From Bacillus albus (lineage in GTDB: Bacteria; Bacillota; Bacilli; Bacillales; Bacillaceae_G), in contig NZ_MAOE01000048.1 of the NCBI RefSeq assembly GCF_001884185.1, forward strand, positions 1 to 64,000: a stretch of DNA of 64,000 nt, written 5' to 3'. Both the position numbers and the translations under genes were made by a program. This document shows, one piece after another, positions 27,001 to 34,871 of the stretch; position 1 is the stretch's first letter; each line of letters starts with the position of its first letter. Below the pieces are notes generated by a model. That model was not told where the DNA came from, searched no databases, and saw only the letters and a list, made by a program, of their open reading frames with translations.

Positions 27001-28041
27001 GTATACACGGTCAGAAAGTTTTAGTTCTTTGTTGATGCTTCCACAACTGGAACACATTTTTGAAGAAGGATACCATGTATCAGCTTCTACAAATTCAATA
27101 CCATATTTTTCACACTTGTATTGAATTTGTCTTTTGAACTCATATAAACACTGCTTCGCAATCGCTTTAGCTAGGTGTCTATTCTTCATCAGACCTTTCA
27201 TATGCAACGTCTCCATCACAATGCGAAATGGCTTGGTTTTCACAATTTCGCTCGTGGATTGATGAAGATGATTCTTTCTGATATTTGATAACCTTCTATG
27301 TAGTTGTCGTATCTCTTTCTCGATTTTTATAACGTTGCTTGTTTTGACAAAACGGTTTCCCTCCTTATTCATTTCATATTTACGAGAAACTTGACGTTGC
27401 AACCTACGAAGGCGTTTCTCTGCCTGTCTTACCATTTTTGTTTTGTTTATATTGTTCTTCCTCTGCCCATCAGAACAATATGCTAATTCTTTGATTCCAA
27501 TATCTATTCCTAACGAAACAGCCGTTAACTTCTCTTTTGTAAACTTCTGTTCAATACCGACAGACAAATACCAATACTTACCGTCAAAGCTAACGCGTGG
27601 ATTAGAGTACTTAACCCCTACAGGTAACTTTTCGGATGTTTTCACCCAACCAACTTTCTCAATCAAAACTTGTTTTTCTTTTACTTTTAACTTGACATTA
27701 TCATTGTAAAAAGAGAGTTTTGCTTTCCTTCTGCTTTTGAATCGTGGTTTATCAGCCAGTCCCTTGAGAAATCGCTTATATGCTTCACAAGCATCTTTAA
27801 TCGCTTGTTTCGCTATATTATTTGAAACATCGTACAACCAAGCATATTCTTCAGTCTGCTTTAATACAGTTAATTCTTTCCGTAAAAAACCGTCTGATAT
27901 GAACTTTCCGCCATTCTTGTAATTCTCTTCTTGCTTCGCCAGTGTCCAATTATAAGCCCATCTTGCCGTACCAACAGATTTCCAAAGTTGCAATTCTTGT
28001 TCTTTATTCGGCTTGATTCTCACTTTCTTCGCAAGCATCAT
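26923..28041 (-). CDS. tnpB: TnpB RNA-guided nuclease of an IS605-type element
   Basis: 372 residues: an N-terminal helix-turn-helix region, then a RuvC-like nuclease with Asp180 (SLGIDIGIKEL), Glu277 (IVMETLHMKGL) and Asp358 (HEMDRDLNAAINL), and a zinc ribbon (CSSC at 330-333, CTC at 349-351). All catalytic and zinc residues are intact and the gene is uninterrupted, so it may be active. TnpB cuts DNA with an omega RNA and helps the element persist. The start was placed at MMLAKKVRIKP after AAGGGG (10 bases); an 18-codon upstream extension seems part of the left end. Confidence 0.88.
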   Translation of the reverse strand: MMLAKKVRIKPNKEQELQLWKSVGTARWAYNWTLAKQEENYKNGGKFISDGFLRKELTVLKQTEEYAWLYDVSNNIAKQAIKDACEAYKRFLKGLADKPRFKSRRKAKLSFYNDNVKLKVKEKQVLIEKVGWVKTSEKLPVGVKYSNPRVSFDGKYWYLSVGIEQKFTKEKLTAVSLGIDIGIKELAYCSDGQRKNNINKTKMVRQAEKRLRRLQRQVSRKYEMNKEGNRFVKTSNVIKIEKEIRQLHRRLSNIRKNHLHQSTSEIVKTKPFRIVMETLHMKGLMKNRHLAKAIAKQCLYEFKRQIQYKCEKYGIEFVEADTWYPSSKMCSSCGSINKELKLSDRVYKCTCGHEMDRDLNAAINLSRYELAS

Positions 28042-28321
28042 TTTCCAGCAACCCCTTAACCATCTTCTTAGCTTATTTTCCCTTGAAGATGGCAACTAGT
28101 TTGTTCTATCCTACCTGCCTTTTTTTGCAAAATCACCAATTGAATATACCTTCATATTTTTCATCTACAAATATTTTATCACTAATATATATTTTGGTAG
28201 GTATACACTAACTGTTTCTTCCCTTCTTTCACTTCTGCTACCTTGCATACATTTAATCATAATACAGTGACATCAAAAATAAAATAAAAACAGTGAATCT
28301 TTTACCGAAAGGAGCAAGCAT

Positions 28322-29614
28322 ATGATTCAAATTGTAACGGTTCGTAGTGGCGATAGCGTATATAGCTTGGCATCAAAATATGGATCAACACCTGATGAAA
28401 TAGTAAAAGACAATGGACTAAATCCATCTGAAACACTCGTCGTTGGTCAGGCGCTGATTGTAAATACGAAAGGAAATAACTATTATGTACAGCCTGGCGA
28501 TAGCCTATATCGAATCTCTCAAACATATAACGTTCCTCTCGCTAGTTTAGCTAAAGTGAATAACTTATCTTTAAAATCCATTCTCCACGTTGGGCAGCAA
28601 TTATATATACCGAAAGGGACGAAACGAGCGGTAGAATCCATCGCTTATTTACAACCTTCCACTATACCCATTAAAGAAAGTTTAGTTAATGCTACACGTG
28701 CCATTAATCCATTTTTAACATATTTAGCTTACTTCAGTTTTGAGGCAAAAAGAGATGGTACATTAAAAGAACCAACTGAAACAGCTAAAATCGCTAATAT
28801 TGCAACGCAAGGTAACACCATCCCTATGCTCGTTATTACAAATATTGAAAACGGAAATTTTAGTGCCGATCTGACATCAGTTATTTTACGCGATGCAACA
28901 ATCCAAAACAAATTTATTACAAACATTTTGCAAACTGCTGAGAAGTACGGTATGCGAGATATTCATTTTGATTTCGAGAGTGTTGCACCCGAAGATCGCG
29001 AAGCGTATAATCGTTTTTTACGAAATGTGAAAACACGCTTACCTAACGGATACACATTGAGTACAACGCTTGTACCGAAAACAAGTTCCAATCAAAAGGG
29101 TAAATTTTTCGAAGCTCACGATTATAAAGCACAAGGACAAATTGTTGATTTCGTCGTCATTATGACATACGACTGGGGTTGGCAAGGCGGACCACCGATG
29201 GCGATTTCTCCTATCGGTCCTGTAAAAGAAGTACTTCAATACGCAAAATCTCAAATGCCTCCACAAAAAATTATGATGGGGCAAAATTTATACGGATTCG
29301 ATTGGAAACTTCCGTTCAAACAAGGAAACCCACCTGCAAAAGCAGTTAGCTCTGTTGCAGCTGTTGCACTTGCTCGTAAATACAATGTTCCTATCCGCTA
29401 TGATTTCACAGCTCAAGCTCCACATTTCAATTACTTTGACGAAAACGGTGTACAACACGAAGTTTGGTTTGAAGATGCGAGATCTATTCAAAGTAAATTC
29501 AATTTAATGAAAGAACAAGGCATTGGCGGTATTAGTTATTGGAAGATCGGCTTGCCATTTCCACAAAATTGGCGTTTACTCGTTGAAAACTTTACAATTA
29601 CGAAAAAGGGCTGA
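28322..29614 (+). CDS. sleL: Spore cortex-lytic N-acetylglucosaminidase
   Basis: 430 residues: two LysM domains (residues 3-48 and 53-97), then a glycoside hydrolase family 18 barrel with the catalytic motif DIHFDFE (Asp213, Asp217, Glu219). It has no signal peptide, like SleL/YaaH, which is made in the mother cell and deposited on the cortex. It cleaves cortex fragments containing muramic-delta-lactam during germination. ATG follows AAAGGAG. Expression in sporulation is expected; a clear sigma-E -10/-35 pair was not found. The TnpB element lies upstream. Confidence 0.92.
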   Translation: MIQIVTVRSGDSVYSLASKYGSTPDEIVKDNGLNPSETLVVGQALIVNTKGNNYYVQPGDSLYRISQTYNVPLASLAKVNNLSLKSILHVGQQLYIPKGTKRAVESIAYLQPSTIPIKESLVNATRAINPFLTYLAYFSFEAKRDGTLKEPTETAKIANIATQGNTIPMLVITNIENGNFSADLTSVILRDATIQNKFITNILQTAEKYGMRDIHFDFESVAPEDREAYNRFLRNVKTRLPNGYTLSTTLVPKTSSNQKGKFFEAHDYKAQGQIVDFVVIMTYDWGWQGGPPMAISPIGPVKEVLQYAKSQMPPQKIMMGQNLYGFDWKLPFKQGNPPAKAVSSVAAVALARKYNVPIRYDFTAQAPHFNYFDENGVQHEVWFEDARSIQSKFNLMKEQGIGGISYWKIGLPFPQNWRLLVENFTITKKG

Positions 29615-29630
29615 CAAAAGTCAGCCCTTT
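29605..29630. terminator. Terminator of sleL
   Basis: Stem AAAGGGCTGAC / GTCAGCCCTTT followed by T5, overlapping the sleL stop codon. It may also serve the convergent tlp gene. Confidence 0.85.
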
Positions 29631-29642
29631 TTGTACATTCTG

Positions 29643-29840
29643 TTAAGATTCATCTTTGATTTCACTTTTTAATGAGTCAATACTTTCTAAACGTCTTTGA
29701 TTTTTTGCTTCAATAGCAGAACGGTCTTTTTCATTAGAAAGCTCCGCTGTTTCTTTTGCTTCATTAAAGTTATCAATTGTATTTTGCACCATTTCTTGTA
29801 ACTTTTCAGCGTTATCACTTCGATTATCTGGATTTGGCAT
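29643..29840 (-). CDS. tlp: Small acid-soluble spore protein Tlp
   Basis: 65 residues, hydrophilic and helical ([20 protein letters not shown] at the start), matching the Tlp family of spore core proteins. The start follows AGGAGGAAAG; a longer ATG start 18 bases upstream overlaps this site. It is made in the forespore. It is first in a run of three small minus-strand genes (tlp, sspN, fbpB-like). Confidence 0.92.
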
Positions 29841-29910
29841 GTACTTTCCTCCTAACATTGTATATACACATCATCTTAAATTACCTATCTTTCCTCAAAT
29901 TTATACATAA

Positions 29911-29937
29911 AAAAGGAGAATACAATATTCTCCTTTT
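29911..29937 (-). terminator. Terminator of sspN
   Basis: Stem AAAAGGAGAATA / TATTCTCCTTTT between sspN and tlp. Confidence 0.75.
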
Positions 29938-29939
29938 CT

Positions 29940-30074
29940 TTAACCGTTATCAACAATCGGTTGTTTGCCCGTTTGGTCTTGCATTTGCTTTCCTTTATTG
30001 CCACCAGCTTTTTTTGATTGTGTTCCAATATGATTCGGTGCAAAGTCTTTTGAATTCTTTTTCGGATTACCCAT
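29940..30074 (-). CDS. sspN: Small acid-soluble spore protein N
   Basis: 44 residues, beginning [19 protein letters not shown] and ending QPIVDNG, rich in Lys, Gly and Gln, matching SspN. TAAGGAGGCG precedes the ATG. It is a minor forespore protein of unknown precise role, and in Bacillus it is often next to tlp, as here. Confidence 0.9.
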
Positions 30075-30117
30075 TACTATCGCCTCCTTAACAGTAGTAT
30101 CGTACTAGTGTTAAGAA

Positions 30118-30261
30118 TTATTCAGCTTGCTTAAAAAGTTTCATTTCATAACGTTTTTCAATACGCTCTTCAATACGATCGATTGCATCGCGATCGCTTA
30201 ATAATTGTTGTTTATTTTCTTTCACAAGTTCGTCAAATGATTTACGGCGACTTCTTCTCAC
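30118..30261 (-). CDS. fbpB: FbpB-family small basic protein
   Basis: 47 residues starting with GTG after GAGAGAGGG. The sequence RRSRRKSFDELVKENKQQLL, then SDRDAIDRIEERIE, matches B. subtilis FbpB, a Fur-regulated partner of the small RNA FsrA in iron-sparing regulation. Here I saw no clear Fur box (GATAATGATTATC) in the 100 bases upstream, so iron control is not supported by the sequence. Strain-level function unknown. Confidence 0.75.
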   Translation of the reverse strand: MRRSRRKSFDELVKENKQQLLSDRDAIDRIEERIEKRYEMKLFKQAE

Positions 30262-30366
30262 GCTGTTCACCCTCTCTCTTTCGCATTCTTACTATACATA
30301 GTATGAGCAAAGGAAAAACTCTTTAATCAGATTTGCAAGAAAATTTTATGTTTTAGTACTCCTAAA

Positions 30367-30402
30367 AAAACTCCGTGTACAATAAAACGTACACGGAGTT
30401 TT
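30367..30402 (-). terminator. Terminator of the exonuclease gene
   Basis: Perfect 14-bp stem AAAACTCCGTGTAC / GTACACGGAGTTTT with T runs, directly after the stop. Confidence 0.88.
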
Positions 30403-31350
30403 TTATACCATAATATCCAAATACTCTTTTAACTTTTCATCTGCATTCATTTCACTTTGTTTATAATCATGCAGCGCTTGCAATACGAAATCATACTGTT
30501 CTAAAATATAACTTTCTAATTTCAGGACGTCCTCTAAGCTAGTAAGCATAATTCTCGTATTACCAACTTCACTTTTTAACGCCGGTTCACATTTTAAACT
30601 CGTACATATTTCTTTCACATCATCTTCTAATATCTCTGTTAATATGTATTTCTTTCGTCCTTTTACTTTTACTCTCATAACTGGATAAAATGCTTTTATA
30701 TCTAAATAGCTTCCTACGCTCATACAACGAACCCATTCGATATCACGTTTATTTCGTACAAGTACCCCTTTTACTGCCTCATATACTGCTGTTTCATCAA
30801 GCACTTCTGTATTGGATTTCCTTTTCGCCTCTTCTTCAATAGAGGCACATTTTTGATAAACAGCTGCACAAGTAATACAATCATCAAATGCATTATGAGA
30901 ACTTAAACGAATTCCGAGTATTCGCTTTAACGTTTCAAGTTTATGATTCGGCGCGTGCTTCATATATTTCTTTGCTAGAAACACAGTATCAATCACTTTA
31001 TTTTGCGGTTCCGGTAAACCAAGCATATTCACATTACTTTTCAAAAAGCGCATATCAAAAGATGCATTATGAGCGACAATTACATTTGTATGTAAAAATG
31101 CTAAAAATAAAGGTAACACTTCTTCAATCGTCGGTGCATCTGAAACACGATAATTTGTAATACCTGTTAAACTCGTTATTCGGTCCGGAATTGAACGCTC
31201 TGGATTCACATAGGAAACAAACTGATCTACTAGTTCATGATTGCAATATTTTACTGCTGCGACTTGAATAATTTTATCATTATAAGGGTTAAATCCTGTT
31301 GTTTCAAAATCAATTACAACATAATCTAACGGTAAGGATATATTCCCCAC
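30403..31350 (-). CDS. DEDDh-type 3'-5' exonuclease (DNA polymerase III epsilon-like)
   Basis: 315 residues. The N-terminal exonuclease has ExoI VVIDFETTG (Asp and Glu), ExoII VAHNASFDMRFL, and ExoIII HNAFDDCITC, giving the DEDDh residues. The remaining C-terminal half (about 190-315) is not recognised. Members proofread or degrade DNA or RNA ends. The start was set at GTG 31350, 8 bases after AAAGGAG; a GTG 9 bases earlier overlaps this site. Confidence 0.85.
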   Translation of the reverse strand: MGNISLPLDYVVIDFETTGFNPYNDKIIQVAAVKYCNHELVDQFVSYVNPERSIPDRITSLTGITNYRVSDAPTIEEVLPLFLAFLHTNVIVAHNASFDMRFLKSNVNMLGLPEPQNKVIDTVFLAKKYMKHAPNHKLETLKRILGIRLSSHNAFDDCITCAAVYQKCASIEEEAKRKSNTEVLDETAVYEAVKGVLVRNKRDIEWVRCMSVGSYLDIKAFYPVMRVKVKGRKKYILTEILEDDVKEICTSLKCEPALKSEVGNTRIMLTSLEDVLKLESYILEQYDFVLQALHDYKQSEMNADEKLKEYLDIMV

Positions 31351-31465
31351 TCCAAACACTCCTTTACCTCTAAACGTTTATATTTCTTTTATCATAACAT
31401 GCTGCTATCACTACGTGAAAAAGAAAAGGCAGAAATGATAACTTTCCACCTCTACCTTTTCACCA

Positions 31466-32041
31466 TTATTTTAATTTAGCAATCCGTTTCTCCATCTCTT
31501 TTTGCGTCATCGGCCCAATAAACTTATCTTGAATGACACCTTTCGTATCTATAAAGTACGAAGTTGGGATCGTAATGACTTTATAAGCTGTTGTCACATC
31601 AATATTCTTGTCCAATAAGATAGGAAAAGTAATTCCTTTTTCCTTAGCAAAATTACTTACCTTTTCTACTCCCCCACCTTTTTCTGAAGGCGTATAATTT
31701 ATTGCTAAAATTTCTACGTTCTCTTTATGTTCTTTATAAAAAGCTTCCATATCCGGCATTTCTTGCTGGCAAGGCCCACACCACGTTGCCCAAAAGTTTA
31801 CAATCACTTTCTTTCCTTTTAAATCTGATAACTTTACATTTGTTCCATCTAACTTCGTTAATGTAAAGTCTGGTGCACTCTTCCCTATTTCAATACCATT
31901 ACTTGCAATCATCTCTTTCATAGCAGCTTCACTTTTTTCTTGCTCTCCTTGTACCGCCTGATCGTTTTTACCAAACTGTTCATAAGCTGCATATCCCGCT
32001 AAGCTAAGTAACACTACAATAATCGTAAGCTTCCGCCACAT
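31466..32041 (-). CDS. Thioredoxin-like thiol-disulfide oxidoreductase (ResA/TlpA family)
   Basis: 191 residues: an uncleaved N-terminal membrane anchor (residues 5-20), an acidic linker and an AhpC/TlpA thioredoxin fold with the active site WCGPCQ. It acts outside the membrane, reducing disulfides, for example in cytochrome c maturation (ResA) or spore cortex assembly (StoA). No res or ccd genes adjoin, so which role applies is open. Confidence 0.85.
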   Translation of the reverse strand: MWRKLTIIVVLLSLAGYAAYEQFGKNDQAVQGEQEKSEAAMKEMIASNGIEIGKSAPDFTLTKLDGTNVKLSDLKGKKVIVNFWATWCGPCQQEMPDMEAFYKEHKENVEILAINYTPSEKGGGVEKVSNFAKEKGITFPILLDKNIDVTTAYKVITIPTSYFIDTKGVIQDKFIGPMTQKEMEKRIAKLK

Positions 32042-32241
32042 TTTATATCACCCTAACGTGTTTATCTTCTAATAACTTAATCACTCAAATACTCTATACC
32101 TTATTTTAGCTTATACGGACAAGCTTGGAAATATTCACAGTCGAAATAATCTAAATATTCGTAACTAATATGAAATATTTTCCTTTTTACCATATAATTA
32201 GAAATATATACGAAACCTGTGAGGTGATATGTATTTTACAA

Positions 32242-32499
32242 TTGCTAATCAACCCATTCACTTTCGTTTTTTTCACTTTACCATTACTATGTATTTGTTT
32301 GAGCAGTTTGCTATACAAATTTAAATTGGCTGCTATTATTATTTCTTTTACTGCCCCTTTTATATTTTTCATTATCGTCTCTGAATTTGACATACACCTA
32401 GCTTTACAAAGCTTTGATGCTTGGATCGTTTTTAGTGTTGCTTATTCTGTACTTTCCTACATAACGGCAGCATTAATAAGAAGAAAACGGCACATATAG
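32242..32499 (+). CDS. Small membrane protein, DUF2651-like
   Basis: About 85 residues with three hydrophobic segments and the opening INPFTFVFFTLPLL, which recalls DUF2651 (YbeF-type) proteins. The start is uncertain. GAGGTGAT at 32221 is followed by an ATT codon at 32233 and by TTG at 32242 in the right frame, while the nearby ATG is in another frame. I chose the TTG. It opens a short plus-strand cluster of small membrane genes. Function unknown. Confidence 0.5.
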   Translation: MLINPFTFVFFTLPLLCICLSSLLYKFKLAAIIISFTAPFIFFIIVSEFDIHLALQSFDAWIVFSVAYSVLSYITAALIRRKRHI

Positions 32500-32524
32500 A
32501 AATGTCAAAAAGGAGGGTATTTTT

Positions 32525-32731
32525 ATGAATTTATTTGAAAAAATACTATTATATATTCTTAGTTTTATATTTTCTCCAATCGGCATTATCACTTGGATCA
32601 TCTCGCTCTTCAGTAAAGATCCTGAAAAAAGGCAAGTGGGACGTATTTGCCTCTATATTGCTTTAATCTCACTTATCCTATTAGACGGCCTTGGTGTTCT
32701 TACTTTCTTCACTACTACTACTATACAGTAG
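32525..32731 (+). CDS. Small membrane protein, 68 residues
   Basis: ATG follows AAAGGAGGG. Two hydrophobic helices (about residues 6-28 and 42-62) flank a basic loop SKDPEKRQ. I do not recognise the family. It lies between the DUF2651-like gene and a frameshifted membrane gene, all on the plus strand. Confidence 0.65.
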   Translation: MNLFEKILLYILSFIFSPIGIITWIISLFSKDPEKRQVGRICLYIALISLILLDGLGVLTFFTTTTIQ

Positions 32732-32751
32732 TTATAGAAAGGATGATTATT

Positions 32752-33074
32752 TTGGAAGAACATCCTATAAGTAAAGAACTTCGTTATATACGAATATGTT
32801 TAGTTGTTTTAGTAATTGTTCTTTTATTTTTCAATGGTAAAAAAGTCGTTGAAATTTCTACAAATCATGATTCTATAGAAAATGTTTCGACCGGTAATAT
32901 GACACAGATTGCTGAAAACACATTCGCTATTCAAGAATATAACCCATCTCTAAGCAGCGAACATACGGTCAAATTTTTAAATATAATCCAGATACAAACC
33001 AACTTACTCTGATAAAAGAGTTTGATGCTAGCAATACTGAGTCTTATACGTATCAACTTAATACGATTGAATAA
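32752..33074 (+). pseudogene. Frameshifted small membrane protein gene
   Basis: It starts with TTG after AAAGGATGA and reads one membrane helix (IRICLVVLVIVLLFF) and an extracellular part. After SLSSEHT the frame ends early (VKFLNIIQIQTNLL). Shifting one base restores a convincing tail (GQIFKYNPDTNQLTLIKEF, then DASNTESYTYQLNTIE and stop at 33074). One base therefore seems lost near 32966. The gene may be inactive, or this is a sequencing error. Function unknown. Confidence 0.65.
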
Positions 33075-33103
33075 AGATAAGAGCACTATGTCGCTCTTAT
33101 CTT
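33074..33103. terminator. Terminator between the frameshifted gene and the ABC exporter
   Basis: Stem AAGATAAGAGC / GCTCTTATCTT followed by T5 on the plus strand. The stop codon of the convergent ABC gene lies inside it. Confidence 0.75.
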
Positions 33104-34755
33104 TTTATTAACATCTTTTTGAAAAATGACTTATATGTTAATAATTCTCTAGGATCCCCATATCCCACAATAATTCCATTATTCATGACAACAACTCGAT
33201 CCGCTATCATCGCCCTCTCTACATCATGTGTTGCCACAATTCTCGTTACTTCGCTTCCTAATCCTTCTATCATATTCCAAATAGTTTCTTGATTGTTCGA
33301 ATCTAATCCCGCAGTCGGTTCATCTAACATAATAAGATTCGGATTTGAACCTATTGCTCGCAATAATGCCAGACGTTTTCTTTCCCCTCCCGAAAACTCT
33401 TCACCGCTTTTATGTAATACAGTTTGAATTCCTTCTGATAAATCTATAATAATCGGTTTCACATTAACAAGTTCCATATTTTTTTCTAACTGGTTTTCTA
33501 AATACACTTCCCCGAAATACATATTCTCTTTTACTGTCGTTCGGAAAAAGCGAGGTTCTTGCCACACTGTCGTCATACGAGCCTCATTACCATGATAAAC
33601 AATGCTACCGTTTGATGGTTTATACAACCCTGCCATTAATTTTAAAAGCGTTGTTTTTCCTGCCCCACTTTCTCCTATAATAATAACGAGTTCGCCAGGA
33701 TTAATTTGCAAATCAATATTCTTAATTCTGCATTTCTCTGCACCATTCTCCTGAAATGAAGCATTTGTTACCGTCATCCCCATCGCTATTTCTTGATTAC
33801 TATTTGCCACTCGTTTATCTAAAAAAGAAAAAACTCTATTTGCCGAAGCGATTGCAACTTGTGTCATCATTAATAAATCGCCCACGTAACGGACTGGAAA
33901 AAAGAGCATTTCAATTGTCGCTAACACTACTACAAGTGAACCAACTTCCATTTCCCCTTTCATTATTTTTTGCGTGCCTATAATGAGAACAACGATATAT
34001 GCTCCTGTTTCAATCACTGTTCCAACTACTCCAATGCAATGTTGCATCATCGTCTTCTTTACTTCTGTTTTATAAGATTGTGCTGTTACTCCTTTAAATA
34101 AGCGAATGGCCCACTTTTCTTTTTGCAAACTACGTAAATCTTGAGCTCCTTTTATAAACTGTGACACCATCTCTACAACACTTGACTGATTCTTTTGAGC
34201 AATGCTTGCAATATTTCTTACCTTTTTCCCCATCAGTACCGGAACCGTTGCACTTAAAAACAAAAACGGAGTTACCCACAATATGAACTTTATATCTATA
34301 TGTTGTAGTGCTATGAACGCGCCTATAAATTGCGCAATGGCGTGTATATATTCTATTAATATAGAACCATATAATCTGACCCAATTCGGAATATCAGACA
34401 CAACTAACGTCTCTAACTCTCCTTGTTTAATTTTCTCACTTCCTTCAAACGGTAATAAGAAAAAATGACGTAATACATTTATACGCTTCTCTCGTAATAT
34501 TCGCTGACTTGCTTTGGAGCTTACATAATCAAATGAAAGATTGTTTATCCACATCAACAATCGACTAGCTGCAAACAAAGTAACATAAAGGTACGCTCCC
34601 TTCAGCTCTCGTTGAATAAGGTTATCTACAATTAGCCCCATGAATAGTGGACGGGATAAGTTTAAAATAGCAGCAAAAATCCCGCTGCATACAGCTGCTA
34701 TTACTAACATTTTTTCTTTCTGTAACGGTAACAATATTCTTTTATATTCTTTCAT
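33097..34755 (-). CDS. Fused ABC exporter (membrane domain plus ATPase)
   Basis: 552 residues: an N-terminal six-helix exporter domain (about 10-315) and a C-terminal ATPase with Walker A GESGAGKTT, signature FSGGERKRL and Walker B LIMLDEPTAGLD and the H-loop THD. It forms a homodimer or heterodimer. Substrate unknown (drug, lipid or peptide). The start was placed at MKEYKRI after GGAGGGG; the upstream in-frame M adds residues overlapping the terminator. Confidence 0.88.
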   Translation of the reverse strand: MKEYKRILLPLQKEKMLVIAAVCSGIFAAILNLSRPLFMGLIVDNLIQRELKGAYLYVTLFAASRLLMWINNLSFDYVSSKASQRILREKRINVLRHFFLLPFEGSEKIKQGELETLVVSDIPNWVRLYGSILIEYIHAIAQFIGAFIALQHIDIKFILWVTPFLFLSATVPVLMGKKVRNIASIAQKNQSSVVEMVSQFIKGAQDLRSLQKEKWAIRLFKGVTAQSYKTEVKKTMMQHCIGVVGTVIETGAYIVVLIIGTQKIMKGEMEVGSLVVVLATIEMLFFPVRYVGDLLMMTQVAIASANRVFSFLDKRVANSNQEIAMGMTVTNASFQENGAEKCRIKNIDLQINPGELVIIIGESGAGKTTLLKLMAGLYKPSNGSIVYHGNEARMTTVWQEPRFFRTTVKENMYFGEVYLENQLEKNMELVNVKPIIIDLSEGIQTVLHKSGEEFSGGERKRLALLRAIGSNPNLIMLDEPTAGLDSNNQETIWNMIEGLGSEVTRIVATHDVERAMIADRVVVMNNGIIVGYGDPRELLTYKSFFKKMLIKR

Positions 34756-34783
34756 GATGTCCCCTCCATTTTTATAGTAAAAA

Positions 34784-34817
34784 GAAAGGGATGAAACCAA
34801 ATGGTTTCATCCCTTTC
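34784..34817 (-). terminator. Second terminator downstream of acnA
   Basis: Stem GAAAGGGATGAAACCA and its complement. It lies 55 bases after the acnA stop, in tandem with the hairpin at 34825-34854, just upstream of the ABC exporter. Confidence 0.6.
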
Positions 34818-34824
34818 CATAAAA

Positions 34825-34854
34825 TAAGGAAGCTAACAGTTGTTAGCTTCCTTA
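34825..34854 (-). terminator. First terminator of acnA
   Basis: Perfect stem TAAGGAAGCTAACA and its complement around a 2-base centre. The following T run on the minus strand is poor, which may explain the second hairpin. Confidence 0.7.
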
Positions 34855-34871
34855 TCGTTCATTTCAATTAT

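Larger units (their letters stand above)
26840..28110 (-). mobile_element. IS200/IS605-type element carrying only tnpB
   Basis: The element holds a tnpB gene and no tnpA, the layout of IS1341-group elements, which need a transposase supplied in trans. On the 5' side a hairpin (GCCATCTTC / GAAGATGG, about 28055-28092) resembles a left-end structure. On the 3' side two short hairpins lie at 26859-26900. There are no inverted terminal repeats or target duplication, as expected for this family. The outer borders are approximate. Confidence 0.65.
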
